Assembly (NCBI GenBank): GCA_950295325.1
Contig: OX485806.1
Span: 13,642,001-13,706,000, forward strand
Direction: 5' to 3'
From: Polytrichum commune
Taxonomy: Eukaryota > Streptophyta > Polytrichopsida > Polytrichales > Polytrichaceae
DNA: 64,000 nt
Shown piece by piece: positions 20,638 through 32,614 of the stretch. Position numbers and translations under genes: made by a program. The notes beneath the pieces are model-generated. The model did not search any database. It was not told the DNA's origin and was given only the letters and a program-made list of their open reading frames with translations. Every line of letters starts with the position of its first letter. Within the stretch, counting starts at the first letter, position 1.

Positions 20638-21919
20638 GGGGGGACGTTAAGTACCCCCCACGAACTAATAGGGATTCCATATTCGGGCGGGGGCAGCCCT
20701 CCCACGAAATTTCTGGCCCCGCCCGGATTTTTTCCAAACCCGCCCGAAAATAGCTGCCAGCCCCGCCCGAAAATGAAAAAAACATTGCTCTTCCATTCTT
20801 GAAGGCCGCTTGACTACAAATCCCATATTGAGTGCAATTCACCTTCAAGGTCTCAAATCCAATATATATGTGCACTTCCACCTAATAAATAAGGCATTAA
20901 ATGGGATTTCATTCCGGAAGTGAAATCATCAACCAAGAATGTAATTAACTTGGAAGTCAAAAGATTAGAAAATCCTCATCAACATTGAGGTTATAATTTT
21001 TATGACTTACCATTTGAAATTGTCTTCGTCATTCTAAAATGACACTTAAATTTAGTGTGCTGATGTGGTATGTATATTTTATAATATTTTAGATAATTCT
21101 GGCTACTTTCAAGAATATTCATACGCACTTATTTATAAAATATACTTAATGGAACTAATTAATCAATTATTTTAATTACCGGATTTAATTGGAGTTAATT
21201 CCATTAATTAAATTTTAGGGTTAATTAGGCTTACTGGATATAAAAATTGAGTATTGGAATTACTGAAATTGATTGGACTTAATTGGAGTTAATTCCAGTA
21301 ATTAAATTTTAGGATTAATTAGTCTTACTTAATTTGGAAAGAATACTTTCTGATTTATTTGGGATTAATTAGTATTAATCAGAATTAATTAGACATAATT
21401 ACATTAAATCACACTTAATTAGAATAAGTGCGTATGAATATTCTTGAAAGTAGCCAGAATTATCTAAAATATTATAAAATATACATACCACATCAACACA
21501 CTAAATTTAAGTGTCATTTTAGAATGACGAAGACAATTTCAAATGGTAAGTCATAAAAATTATAACCTCAATGTTGATGAGGATTTTCTAATCTTTTGAC
21601 TTCCAAGTTAATTACATTCTTGGTTGATGATTTCACTTCCGGAATGAAATCCCATTTAATGCCTTATTTATTAGGTGGAAGTGCACATATATATTGGATT
21701 TGAGACCTTGAAGGTGAAGTGCACTCAATATGGGATTTGTAGTCAAGCGGCCTTCAAGAATGGAAGAGCAATGTTTTCTTCGTTTTTGGGCGGGGCGGGC
21801 AGCTATTTTCGGGCGGGTTTGGAAAAAATCCGGGCGGGGCCAGAAATTTCGTGGGAGGGCTGCCCCCGCCCGAATATGGAATCCCTATTAGTTCGTGGGG
21901 GGGTACTTAACGTCCCCCC
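20638..21919. mobile_element. Foldback element with ~500-bp inverted arms, Mutator-like
   Basis: The left arm (20638-21134) and right arm (21424-21919) are near-perfect inverted copies, separated by a ~290-bp AT-rich loop with repeated TTAATT motifs. The ends read GGGGGGACGTTAAGTACC. The flanks GTGGTTAG at 20630-20637 and 21920-21927 are an exact 8-bp duplication, or 9 bp (GTGGTTAGG) if one G is assigned differently. Long arms plus an 8-9 bp duplication fit a non-autonomous Mutator-like element. Each arm carries a GC-rich patch with GCCCGCCCG-like repeats. The ~100-codon open frames in both arms are mirror images of each other and not genes. No transposase is encoded. Confidence 0.88.
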
Positions 21920-21927
21920 GTGGTTAG

Positions 21928-23195
21928 GTGCGGCTCTAAAAACAAAAATCCAAAAATACTTATGTTTGAAAGAGATTTGACTGCAAGCTCAAATTATGAT
22001 AACCATTCAGGACTTAGTAGTCAACATAACAGGGGGGGGGGTATATGACCATTTAAAGAGCACAAGAGTCTTCAGTTTGAAAATGGATAAGATATTCTTA
22101 TGAGCTCTAAAAACTTAAGAGGAAAGTGGCAACGGCCTAGTCTATTTGGTTTTGCTAACCATGTTGTACTAATTCATATTTCATATCTCTTGGTCATGTA
22201 ACTTGATTAGGGTAAAATACATCTTACTAAAATATAAAGAATATGAATTAAGCCTCAGTGAGGCTTGTAGAAACTATATATGTAGCATGTACATTGAACT
22301 CGGCCTTGGTCTTCTGATGATTAATTTAAGCATGCCTAATTTGGATACGTATCTCAATGATCAATCGGAAACCTATATTTGAATGGTGTGATGTTAGGTT
22401 TGGATCCAAAATTGGACACCCAAAAAAACATATACTTAAATGAGATTGGAGCTACATGTTCAAATCTTGTTAACTGTACTAAGCCCCTAGACTAACACTT
22501 TGTGTGACTTATGAGAACCACGTGTGGCAAGCTAAGTATAACTGTTTGGGGGGTATCATCTTGTTGACAAGCATTTAAATAACTCATTCAACTAAGTAAT
22601 TTTCTACCTGCGCATATTTTGTAGTACCTTTCAAGGTTGGGATTAGTCATTTTCATGTAACATATATTTATTGTAATCAACAAGCAAATTGTCACAAGAG
22701 TGTTATGCCCTTTGATTATCCTTCACACATGGCCGATTCTAGTTATTTATCTAATTGAGACCAAACTTTAGCTCATTTCAAAAACCATCTCAAAAGGTAG
22801 AGCCAATAAAATATTGCAGTGCGGTTTAGCCTTATCATTATCCTCCACCATGGGCAAGACAAGGGGTTGTATACACTATATCCCATTTGCAATTTTTTAT
22901 ATCATAATGTCTTAGAAATAATACAAATTTTTTGGCGGGATTTTAGCCTATCTAAATAAACAGCACATTAGCAAATTCAAACATGGACATAAACATTATT
23001 CAACAATGTAGAGGATTTTTGTGGGTCCAAACATTTTGTCATAAGATATAGTTTTTTTAAAACAAAAGATTAGGTTAGTAATTTCAAACTAAAGATTAAC
23101 TTACTGAATCGTCAATGAAGTTGGCAAATGTGTCAACTTTTTCACAAACCACTGTCAGCTATGGTTTATTCTTTTACCTGGTATTTTATCAGTTA
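21928..23195. other. Gene-free DNA with copies of the high-copy repeat
   Basis: The first part completes the dispersed repeat split by the foldback element. Another copy lies at about 22365-22475 (CCTATATTTGAATGGTGTG, then GGACACCCAAAAAAACA and GAGATTGGAG). A run of 9-10 G occurs near 22031. No gene. Confidence 0.45.
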
Positions 23196-23692
23196 GGGCC
23201 ACTTCACACACGAGACTGAGAGCCCGTGACCATTACACTTCCTTCAAGCACTCTCATTGGTGGAAAGCCGGTCCAAGTTCGCTTCACACTATGCTTGAGG
23301 GACCAACGGAGTATGTGAATGCAAGATGGATGTAAAGTCTACATGGAATCCTACATGGCATCGATTGGATCATGTTTCATGATCACTTTCATTGTTTTTA
23401 AAAACCACCTCTTGTAGATAGGCCTAACACAAAATCGGGAGACCATGGCAACCAGAAAGCTCACAACCGTTGATTTATTTTATTTTATCATGTGTGAGCA
23501 CCCGCATGAATAAAAATTCATTAAAATAGTATTTGGTTGAGGGGCCTGATCACATATGACTTCACACTATATTTGAAGGTCCGTGACTACACTACATGAT
23601 TTTGGAGGTGTGTTGGGACGGCCTTTGGACACTTTCTTTTGGGCTCTCACAATTACATGGTCATGGCTCTTGGCTCGTGTGTGAAGTGGCCC
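23196..23692. mobile_element. Tourist-like MITE, GGGCCACTTCACACA family
   Basis: 497 bp with inverted ends GGGCCACTTCACACACGAG...CTCGTGTGTGAAGTGGCCC and an exact TTA duplication (23193-23195 and 23693-23695), the signature of PIF/Harbinger-type MITEs. Relatives: 17938-18290, 35615-36119 and 43421-43934. The ends do not match the autonomous Harbinger element at 6320-11060, so another element mobilises this family. Confidence 0.88.
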
Positions 23693-25804
23693 TTAGAAGC
23701 ACGACTCCGAGCTAGGTATTTAATTGGGTACTATGTAGAATATTTATCAATCAAAGATTACCCCCCCCCCCCCCAAGGGCACCTTGCCATGATTTAGTTG
23801 TTATTTGCACCGTGGCTTCATTAACTATCAAGGCCCATATTACACGTTGCCAAGTGTAAGGGTAACAAAATTCTTTGGTCAACAACCCGGGGCGGCAACA
23901 TGCCTTTTAGTTAAGCCATTTCTTTCTTTCATTACAATGTTTTTTTCTTTTCTTTTCTTTTTTCACAAATCTTGTTCTCTCAAGGAATCTAGTCTTGTTG
24001 CGGACAACTCAAAAAGAAAAATCGGATGATATCTTATTTGACATTGTTGGCTGAGTCTGTATTTACCACGGGAAAATGCTAAAAATCTATAAGAGAAGAA
24101 AAAGGAAATCTATTGTGCATGTGGCATAGGATATACTAAGGATCTTTACAAACATTATCAAGTATGAATATCTCTATCACATACTATTGTATCTTATCAT
24201 AAATTAATTTTACATCTAATACTCATATTATAATAATTCTTGTTTCATTATGAACTTATTATAGATTCTTAGAGGTGTATTTTGCCTATGACCTTTACTT
24301 GTTATACATGTATTGCTGCCCCGGGGTCCAACATTGGGAGGCGAGACAACCCACACCAATGGTTGCGCGATGTCAATCGAATGGTTGCCAATTTTCTACT
24401 CATATTTATTATTCACAATTCGCCATGACTCAACTGGTAGTGTTAATAGAAATGGGAACTTTGCCATGCGTCCGAACATGTCACAGAACATGAAGTTGAC
24501 CTTGATGTGTTTGGAGTCATGAAGAATATCTTATGAATTCTTTACACAAAAAAAACATATGACCCACGTCAAAGATGACCTAGATGATGGTTTTCTTATC
24601 TCCAATATGAACACTTCAAACTTACACATATGCCTATATTGAAGAATGCATCATTTATAGGTCGCGTTTCATGGTAAGTGTGCAATACAACTCACCTTAG
24701 TTGTGCGTTGAAAGATGTTTTTGAGCCACATACTAACAAGGCCATTGCCGCGAGCCCACTATTTCCTTGGGGCTTCCACGCAAGTTCCACTTTAGAGTTT
24801 AAAAGCTACATGTAGGTGAGTCATGTGTTGTTTCGTTATGACATTCGCACAAATGGTAGCTTAGTGGCTATAGTAGAGTGGGGGTGGAGTGTTTTGCTCA
24901 CCTCCCTACCACCATACATACAAGTCCAACAACACATTGCAAATTCCACAAACACGTGTTCCCCGAGACCCGTATGGTAACGGTGGTTTGTTTCTTTGTG
25001 TTTGCCCCACCGGTATAAGGTGGTGGTGTGGCCTTACACAACACGGTACGTGGTGTCATAACCAACACTCCAATTAAAACCAACACCTTAAAATCATGTG
25101 CCATAAGTACATAAGGTAGATGGGTTTTTAGATGGTCCTTTACTCTGCCTAACCCACTCCTCCTAGGATATGAAACACGTGCTCAGTACAAGATGATTAG
25201 CAACTGTGAATCAAGGTGGTAGCCAGTTTCTTCATGATTTTAGGAGCTCATATGAATATCTCATACATTATCAAAGTGAAGATTTTTGTGCTCGTTAAAT
25301 GATCATATAGCTCCCCCCCCCCCCCCAACTTATGGTGACTATTGCACCTAGAATGGTTATTGTACTTTGAGCACGTAGTCCAATCTCTAGTAAACACATT
25401 TTTTGGGGTATCCGTCCTTGGAGCCACACCAAATCACACACCACTCAAAATATAGGTGTCCTAATAAGAAAAGCAACCAAATAAAGTTTTGTCTATCTTA
25501 TAATTAACAAAAATGTCCACCACTTTAACATCACAATTTTGTGTCAATTTGTGTCACCTACCAATGAAACTTTGTACCCTTACAACTTTTACATACAAAG
25601 CTCATATAAGACATATTCTAACAAGAGACTCTTATTTATTAAAAGTCCAATAATAGTATATATACTTAGCTCTTAGAGGTATGGATTTAGCATTATTTAT
25701 CTAATTTATGTGTCTACATGTTCACCCTTGGTCTATCATAACAAATTATCTAAAAATATACACAAATTCTTACGGAGGCTACGACGGTTTGGGATTTTGG
25801 CTCA
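23693..25804. other. Gene-free DNA
   Basis: Contains a run of 14 C at 23761-23774, a pyrimidine tract at 23935-23960 and a second C run at about 25312-25326. About 25140-25450 is a long copy of the dispersed repeat also seen at 1560-1850 and 36840-37130. No gene is recognised. Confidence 0.4.
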
Positions 25805-25907
25805 GGGCTAGTTTCCATGTAGGCCGCTTGCCCACCAGATTCTAGTGGAAATGTAGATTCAACCTACTAGAATATGGTGAGCGAGCGGCTTACATGGAAA
25901 CTAACCC
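25805..25907. mobile_element. Very short MITE, GGGTGAGTTTCCATGTAGGCCGC family
   Basis: 103 bp consisting almost wholly of two inverted ends (GGGCTAGTTTCCATGTAGG and its counterpart CATGGAAACTAACCC). The flanks TCA and TTA are a degraded 3-bp duplication. Same ends as the larger element at 47306-47989, and a lone right end near 42180-42220. Confidence 0.7.
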
Positions 25908-26848
25908 TTAGAGCAGCAGAAATGTATTGAATTTTATGTACTATATATATATGTAGCTACAGGTTTCTGAACAACATGATTATTACTTTACGTTGTTCCC
26001 ATCAATGAGCTAAGTTATAAAGCAGTGAGTGACAACCGAGATACTGCGAGTAGAAGAAGCCATACAAAACAGACAAATAGTGTACCCGAACCCCCACCTA
26101 CCCACCAAGTAAGTTTGAATTGGTCTAGATGCATACAAGGTAGATGGTGTTGGTAAAATTGTCACTTTAAGCACTGATTGTAAATACTAGTATTATAGAT
26201 TCATAGTGTTAAGTGACTCTTGTAAGCAATTGACGGGGGATTCCAACGCACCAAAGTATGGCTTACTTTGATTCTATATGCAAAAGTTATAAGGTTTTTA
26301 ATTGAAGATGATCCAAAACCAATAACAAAGGACCTACTATAACTTAGTTCACTCTTGAGTGGCACATGGCAAGGTTTGTAAATCAAACCAGACACCAAAA
26401 GAAATATGTCACAATGAGATTAGACTTTGAGCCAATACAAACACCATTCTAGACTCAATATATTGAACACAATTGAAAGGGTTTGCGTGAGCATTCGAAA
26501 CAAAGTTAGCGAGAATCTTCATTGTGACTTTTGATAAATTTTGCATCTCAACTACACTGTTGGAACTTGCAATGACAAATCCATGATTTGCAATTGGTAA
26601 CCGGATGTGACGATCCTTAATATGATCCAACAACCAAAAATATACGGTGTGGAGCTGGAAGGCTTGCCCACAATAGGACCACATACCTTATGAACACCTG
26701 ATACCATTCCATTCTAAAGTTTGATCGTTCCTCCAAATTACCTCCACGAATACAAATTTCTTATTTTTACAAAGAATCCCCAAGCGGAGGTGTGTGTGTG
26801 TGTGTGTGCACGTGCATAGAGGGTTACTAGGTTATGAGCACCAACTCT
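25908..26848. other. Gene-free DNA
   Basis: Holds a copy of the high-copy repeat at about 26350-26480 and a (GT)9 microsatellite at 26789-26808. Short open frames on the minus strand (26201-26398, 26409-26684) have no recognisable content. Confidence 0.4.
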
Positions 26849-27035
26849 CACTGAACATATGATTTAGTGTGACCCACACTATTCATCATCGACCCACATG
26901 AATTGCCTTGCAATCATTGGTTGACACCTAAATATGATGTCATACGAAACTTGATGCTACCTAACAAGTCACAAAGGCCACTCTAATTAACATGGCGCAC
27001 CAATTGTAATGCCACACTAAATTAGATGTTTAGTG
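26849..27035. mobile_element. Short MITE with CACTAAA/TTTAGTG ends
   Basis: Left end CACTGAACATATGATTTAGTG, right end CACTAAATTAGATGTTTAGTG: each end is a near-palindrome and the two are inverted copies. 187 bp, no coding. Confidence 0.5.
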
Positions 27036-27086
27036 TAACTATTATTTTCACTCTTAAATTTGATCTTACCTCCTGGAGAGAGCTTG

Positions 27087-27335
27087 GAGAGAAAGATAAT
27101 TTATTGCATACGAATGTACCTCTCATCCATCCAACATAAAAACTTTACCCCTTTTTGGTTTGTTAGAGATTCATATCAAATGATCCTGAGTACACTTATT
27201 TGGGGGCCTTTGAACCTAATTCTAGTGTCAAAATTACTAAAGAAAGTAACCTCTAGGTTGGATACTTTTTCAAGGCTTTTATGTTGGATGAAAGAGAGGT
27301 ATACTCATTTACAATACTTCCCCCTTTTCTTTCCT
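27087..27335. mobile_element. MITE of the TTTTATGTTGGATG family, copy 2
   Basis: Inverted arms: left GAGAGAAAGATAATTTATTG...CATCCAACATAAAAAC, right GGCTTTTATGTTGGATGAAAG...CTTTCCTC. Matches 19329-19569. Confidence 0.6.
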
Positions 27336-27775
27336 CGCAGTTTCCTCCATGAATTGAAATTTAGTGAAATTTTAGTATATAGGGTGGGTTGTGGTGTACA
27401 GCTTTACCCAACACCTCTACTAAGTAGGGTGGGCCATGGGCTTGGCTCACAAGATGCTGAGAATTAAAGGGAATTCACATGTTGCAAGTGAACAATGTCA
27501 ACTTGATTAAAAGGAAAAAAAAAAAAAAAAGTTGCCATGTCCCTTATTTATTAGAATTTATTTGTTTGAGGGTAGAAGGCGCCGCCGGTTGCGCATGTCC
27601 ATGGTAAATAAAGGGTGGGACATTTTTGGGCCTAGAAGTGAGACTCCTTGTTGGTTAACGTTTTGAAATGGATGAAATGAGATTGATTCTAGAGTCCAAG
27701 AGGCCAAAAAAAGAGTGAGTTATGTGTGTGTGCAAAAGAAGAGGGTTAGGTTCCGAAGGTCACCAACTACATGTA

Positions 27776-28113
27776 CACTAAATATTCCTATTATTGTGGG
27801 CCACAATAATTTTTTACAACCCATCCTAATTCTCAGAACGAGAATTAACGTAGGCCACATTAAAATTTCAACCCACGTTAATTTCTAGTAGAAAATCAGA
27901 GTGGGCCACAACTATTGTTTCTCTAGAAAATTCATGTGGGCGATTATTTACTTTCGTGTTACTCATGATGTAAGGACACTGTTTCATTTCATATGAAATG
28001 TTGGTCGAAAGTCTTCATGAAGACTAGGGAAACGACTCACAATAACTCCACCTTGACTAAAAAATTAGTGTGGCCCACACTAATAATTTCCACAACAATA
28101 TAATTGTTTAGTG
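27776..28113. mobile_element. MITE with CACTAAAT ends and GTGGGCCAC subterminal repeats
   Basis: 338 bp from CACTAAATATTCC to TTGTTTAGTG. Inside the ends lie inverted GTGGGCCACAATAATT and AATTAGTGTGGCCCACACTAAT blocks; GTGGGCCAC-type words recur several times. It lies about 240 bp upstream of the G-box of the second HMA gene. Confidence 0.55.
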
Positions 28114-28356
28114 TAGTACCCACGTCACACCCACCATTTTTGTTCCGAAGTTTGATCAACTTACCTTCAAGTTCCTTGTGAGTGGGGCCATGCATTCCAA
28201 CATTATATGTTGTTGTTGTTGTTATTAAAGTGTACAAAAGTTGGGCGGTGGTGTGATGTGTACAAAGAGGGCCAGTTATTAGGCCGCTGGTGGTAGGCAA
28301 GAGCCTCAGCAACCCTAGCTCCTCAGATATTAGGATCGGAGCTCTTGGGCTGATGC

Positions 28357-28367
28357 CACGTGTCCCC
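28357..28367 (+). promoter_or_regulatory. G-box/ABRE-like motif upstream of the second HMA gene
   Basis: GCCACGTGTCC, containing the CACGTG G-box core and the ACGTGTC ABRE core bound by plant bZIP/bHLH factors. The identical 11-mer stands at 50603-50613, at a comparable distance (about 400-500 bp) upstream of the paralogue, which makes a retained regulatory site plausible. Confidence 0.5.
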
Positions 28368-28420
28368 CCCCCCTCTCCCTCTTCTTCAGTCTTGACTCTT
28401 GAAACCCTTCACGCATCCCC

Positions 28421-28428
28421 ATATATAT
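28421..28428 (+). promoter_or_regulatory. Probable TATA box of the second HMA gene
   Basis: ATATATAT set in a C-rich surround 54 bp after the G-box. It would give a 5' UTR of roughly 400 nt before the ATG at 28852. Position-based inference only. Confidence 0.35.
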
Positions 28429-28851
28429 CCCCCCACTCCCTGAAACATCATCAACACATTCCAATTCCAATTCTAACTTAGTCCTGCTCACGACGGTTCT
28501 TCTAAGTTAGTCCTGTTCGTCCCCTCCTCGATCCCACAAATAAAATTCCAGTCAAGATACTGCTCCTCCTGGATAATATTGTGAATTTGGTGGTCAGACT
28601 GTACTGTTTTGGCGTTATAGTGTCGTTCACGTTCAGAGACTTCGAGTCGTGGGGGACTAACGCGTGAATGGGAGGATGAAGCTCAAATAAATATTGCAGC
28701 TACTATTCAGACGGAAGGGAAAGAAAAAAAAAACTCGGAAGAATTTCATCAGCTGCATCAGAGCCGGTCGGATCGTTGCAGCCATCGTCGACTGAGAGGG
28801 AGCTAAATTTATTGTCAATTATTTGCGAAGCAGGCCTGGATTTGAAGCATC

Positions 28852-31007
28852 ATGGCGAGCCGAATCAGAGAGGTATGTGTGGACGTCTCAAATTATACGA
28901 ATTTCACCATGATTAAGGCTAGCTTAACAGGACTACGTGATGACTTTAATGATGCTAGCCTTTTGGCTCAAATTAGCAATAAATAAATGGAAGGATGATG
29001 TTGTGAGGTTTTCGCAACATGAACGAGTTGATGTTGGAGGAATTTGTTCGGTGTCCTTAGTTGACGATCAACATACGCGTAGTCCAATCCCAACCATTAG
29101 ACTGTAGTCTATCTTGCAAACCTGTCACAAAGGCCATCAGATAACTCAAATGCTCAAAGAGCGTGGTAAATGTGTTGCAATGGGATTTGCATGGACTTTA
29201 TTTTTGTAACGACTATGTCACAGGTTCTCATCGACCTTGCAATGTCCTTGGATTAAATTTTAGAATTGAAACTGGGGTACTTGACATAGTCACAGTTTGC
29301 CGGTACTGTTTCGAGTTGTTGTTGATTTGAACATTGCAAGTCCAGTAGTCCCCCCAAAATATTTTGCTGTGCTTGTTTGATCAGTTTGTATCATACTAAG
29401 CTGCGAAGAAGGTCCTGACCTGATGAAATCTTTGGGGTGATGATGATGATGATGATGATGATTTATAACAGATGTTTTCGAGCCACAAAGATGAGCCCAT
29501 GTATCGGACGAGCTACTCCCAGAACAACCAGAGTCCTCGAGGGTTAACCCGCGACTCTCGCAGTGGCTATGGCGGCGGCATGATCAGCACGCACCAAACC
29601 GACCTGCCGGTGCTGGAGTTGCGAGTGCCGATGTGCTGCGAAAAGTGTCGGGAGAAAGTGAAGGAGGAGTTGGAGGAGCTCGAGGGAGTGCGGAGTGTCA
29701 TCTGTGACCAATACAACCAGAGGGTGACGGTCACGGGGTTTGTCGACCCGCTCCGTGCGCTGAAGAAGGTGAAGAAGGTGAAGAAGAAATCCGAGTTCTT
29801 CAACGCGGGCAGTTACATCGACCAATACTCGACTCAAGGCCACCGCAACAACCACAACAACGTCAACAACATGATGGGAGTCGGAAGAGGAATTATGCCG
29901 TCAGGAGGACTCAACCGTGAAGCACTGCAGTACACGGGGAAGCCACTGATGCGCTTGAACTCATTTAGCCGACCACCTAATTACGACGGTTCTAAGGTAT
30001 GCATGCCCAGTTAATTTTGTTATTTAGTACCTATCTATCTTAATCAGACACCTAGATATATTTTTATTTATTTTTTATTTTTTATTTATTTTTGAGCAGT
30101 GTGTGGTGACGTGTAAATCTGAGAATGGACATCAAAATGACTTTGGACCATGTGCTCAAAATTTGTGAACTACTCTAGAAAAGTTATGTGTTATCATTCA
30201 AGACAAAGAATGTAAGTCACTTGGGTAATGAAGAAGATTTATGGTGAAGTTCTGCATTTATAGTTGTTCTTTTAAGCATTTGAGCACAGTCACTGCTATT
30301 AGATTGCTTTTACTTCTTGTTGGGTCTTGTTGGTGATTGAAAACAAAGTTCAACCTATCCTTAGCATGTGAATTTTGACCTTTGGATGCATACACTGGAA
30401 AAATCAAAGTGTTGATTATAGGTGTCTCCAGAACTGATCCTGGGCGAGTCTTGGCTTTCATGTTTAAAGCATTTTCATATTATGCAAGAATCTATAGAGA
30501 TTGCTTGTGGGTTAGAGTCAGAATTAGGTGTAGTTACCATATTCATCTGAGCTTCAAAATCATGAGGAAGATGGCTACAGCCTCGACTTGCTACTCATGA
30601 AACTTTATGGTGCTAACAATTTTGTACTCAATGGTGGGGAATCTCAGCTCGTTCGCTCGAACTCGTTCGGCCGGAACAACAATTTGCCGAGGCTGCCGTC
30701 GTTCGGGAAGGTCGTGCGGTTTAATAACGATGGAGGTGCCAGCAGCCGACAACAGGACTTTGCGGCCCAAGATATGCAGAGAGACTATTACGGGGTTCGC
30801 CGAATGCCTTCGTTTAAGAAACATCGGTACCACGACGCAGAATACATCTCCATGGGCGACCAGTATACGCCCCAGGCCAGCGAAACACGCTATGTTGACC
30901 TCCATCATAACCAGCAGCAACCTAGGTTGAGATCTGAAGTTTCCTTCTCAAAGCTCCCCGTGGGAAACCCTAACTATTTGAAGCAAGTGGCCTCTGCACA
31001 TTACTGA
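28852..31007 (+). CDS. HMA-domain metal-binding protein, HPP type (three exons, 301 aa)
   Basis: Exons predicted at 28852-28872 (MASRIRE), 29472-29996 and 30648-31007; introns 28873-29471 (GTATGT...AACAG) and 29997-30647 (GTATGC...TCTCAG), both phase 0. The HMA domain spans about residues 54-118 with metal loop M61-C62-C63-E-K-C66, then EGVRSV, QRVTVTGFVDPLRALKKV and a Lys-rich strand KKVKKKSEFF. The tail carries LMRLNSF, LVRSNSF and RMPSF motifs and the block RRMPSFKKHRYHDAEYISMG, ending with KLPVGNPNYLKQVASAHY; there is no CaaX box. The paralogue at 51005-52724 is collinear and confirms the first exon and the 30648 acceptor, although that gene lacks the second intron. The family acts as metal-binding adaptors or chaperones; the true metal or partner is unknown. 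An internal ATG at 29472 could mimic a start if intron 1 is ignored. Confidence 0.85.
29437..29462 (+). repeat. (GAT)n microsatellite in intron 1
   Basis: About eight GAT units immediately before the 3' splice site (AACAG at 29467-29471) of the first intron of the HMA gene. Length changes here could move the branch point relative to the acceptor. Confidence 0.9.
29997..30647 (+). other. Second intron of the HMA gene, containing a dispersed-repeat copy
   Basis: Follows AAG|GTATGC and ends GAATCTCAG. About 30098-30165 (GTGTGGTGACGTGTAAATC, GGACATCAAAATGAC, GGACCATGTGCTCAAA) is a copy of the high-copy dispersed repeat. The paralogue at 51005-52724 has uninterrupted coding sequence here, so the intron may be derived in this copy or lost in the other. 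Confidence 0.6.
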
Positions 31008-31710
31008 ATTACGAGTGACCCACTAATGGGTTAAAGTACGAATCAGAGGGAAACGACGCGAATCTATGATGTAAATTAGCACATTAATGTTGGCCTTCTG
31101 CATTAATTAGTCAGTCAACAAGGATATTGATGGAGATGCAGTTGGCGGCAATGGGAATCAAATTAGGGAAGACTGCAGGTCGTGCTTCTGATCAGTATAA
31201 CTGCTCATGTTGATGAGGGTTTGAGAGATTTGGAGCATCCTGCTGGCCAAGGAATTATGCTCATAATCTGGTTAAATTTTGTCTGTGCTGATCTCTACCT
31301 TCCTAATTTCAAGATGGTGGGATCAATGATGGTGAAAGCGTCACGCGTAGAACTGTTGATGTTCTGAAAGTGCCTTAGGTATGTTCAATACTGTGGTCTT
31401 CACAAATGAGCTGTGAAGTCTTTCTTAATTAGGAGCTCATGGACATCTGGAGATCAATTAATTAGCAGTTGACATCCTCCAAAGTCAATGGCTACTGGAG
31501 ATGTGCAGTGTAAACGAATCCAATAGACATATTTACACACAATGATCTCTTCAGCTCATTTCAGAAGCTGTACAATTTTGATAGTCTTATTTTAAATGAA
31601 AGTTCACTTATCTTCTTCTACCTTATCCTTCATCCTGATTCGGAATTTTTCTTGGACTCCTGTGTGTGTCTCCTGAATGATGTAACAGTGCACATTTGTG
31701 TATTGATGTG
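31008..31710. other. 3' flank of the second HMA gene
   Basis: Probably includes the 3' UTR in its first few hundred bases. No further gene; the rest runs to the 9-bp duplication (31702-31710) of the next foldback element. Confidence 0.4.
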
Positions 31711-32576
31711 GGGGGATGTTAAACTTGCCCCCTAGCTATGAGCTTTCAGGGAGAGGTGGATAGGGACCGTGCAGCCTCCAAGCAATGTTTTGAAATTTTC
31801 CTATCATGACCGAAATCTGTTGTCCGCCCGGCCTGACTTTAAATAAGTCATCGCCCTTGCATTTTTGAAGGTCACTTGTCCACAAAACCCATATTGAGTG
31901 CATTTCACCGTCAAGGTCCAAAATCCAACATATATGTGCACTTCCACTTAGTAAATAAGCAATTGACTAGGATTTCATTCCCAAAGTGAAGCCGTCAATA
32001 AAGCACACAATTAACTTGGAAGTTAAAAACAATTAAAAAAAAAATCCCCATTAGCATTGAGGTTATAATTTTTCTTAAGTAAGCGCATTTTAAGGCTAAA
32101 TACTTGTGAAAGTAAAAGGCATTACCTAAACTAATATAAAGTATACATACTAAAACAACACACTAATTTAAGTCTCATTTTAGAATGACAAAGACCCTTC
32201 CAAAATGGTAAGTCACAAACATTATAACCTCAATATTGATGAGGATTTTGTAATGTTTTTGACTTCCAAGTTAATTACATGCTTTGTTGATTTCACTTTG
32301 GGGATGATATCCTAGTCAATAGGTTACTTACTAAGTGGAAGTGCATATATATATATATACGATTTTGGACCTTGAAGGTGAAGTGCACTCAATATGGGTT
32401 TTGTGGGCAAGCAACCTTCAAGAATGCAAGGGCACTCATTTTTTTGAAGTCGGGCGGGGCATAGCAGGCATCGCTTTTCGATTGGGATAGGAAAGTTTTG
32501 AAACTTTTCTCGGGAGCTACCTTGACCCCTATCCACCTCCACCTAAAAGCTCATAGGGGGAGGTTTAGCTTCCCCC
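31711..32576. mobile_element. Second foldback element, same family as 20638-21919
   Basis: 866 bp with inverted arms about 31711-32085 and 32190-32576; ends GGGGGATGTTAAACTTG and AGGTTTAGCTTCCCCC. The arms share long blocks with the first element (CCATATTGAGTGCA, TTCACCTTCAAGG, AATCCAACATATATGTGCAC). The flanks ATTGATGTG (31702-31710) and ATTCATCTG (32577-32585) look like a 9-bp duplication with two changes, supporting a Mutator-like origin. Arms are more diverged than in the first element, so it is older. Confidence 0.8.
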
Positions 32577-32614
32577 ATTCATCTGTATCACTCCATTTAA
32601 AATATTTGATACTA

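Noticed and set aside
20585-21980. Two ~100-codon open frames of nearly the same protein on opposite strands
   Set aside because: They are mirror images created by the inverted arms of the foldback element (20638-21919), not genes.
29544-30930. Several long open frames on the opposite strand and other frames of the second HMA gene
   Set aside because: They overlap the conserved HMA coding sequence, have no homology and are shadows caused by GC-rich codon use.
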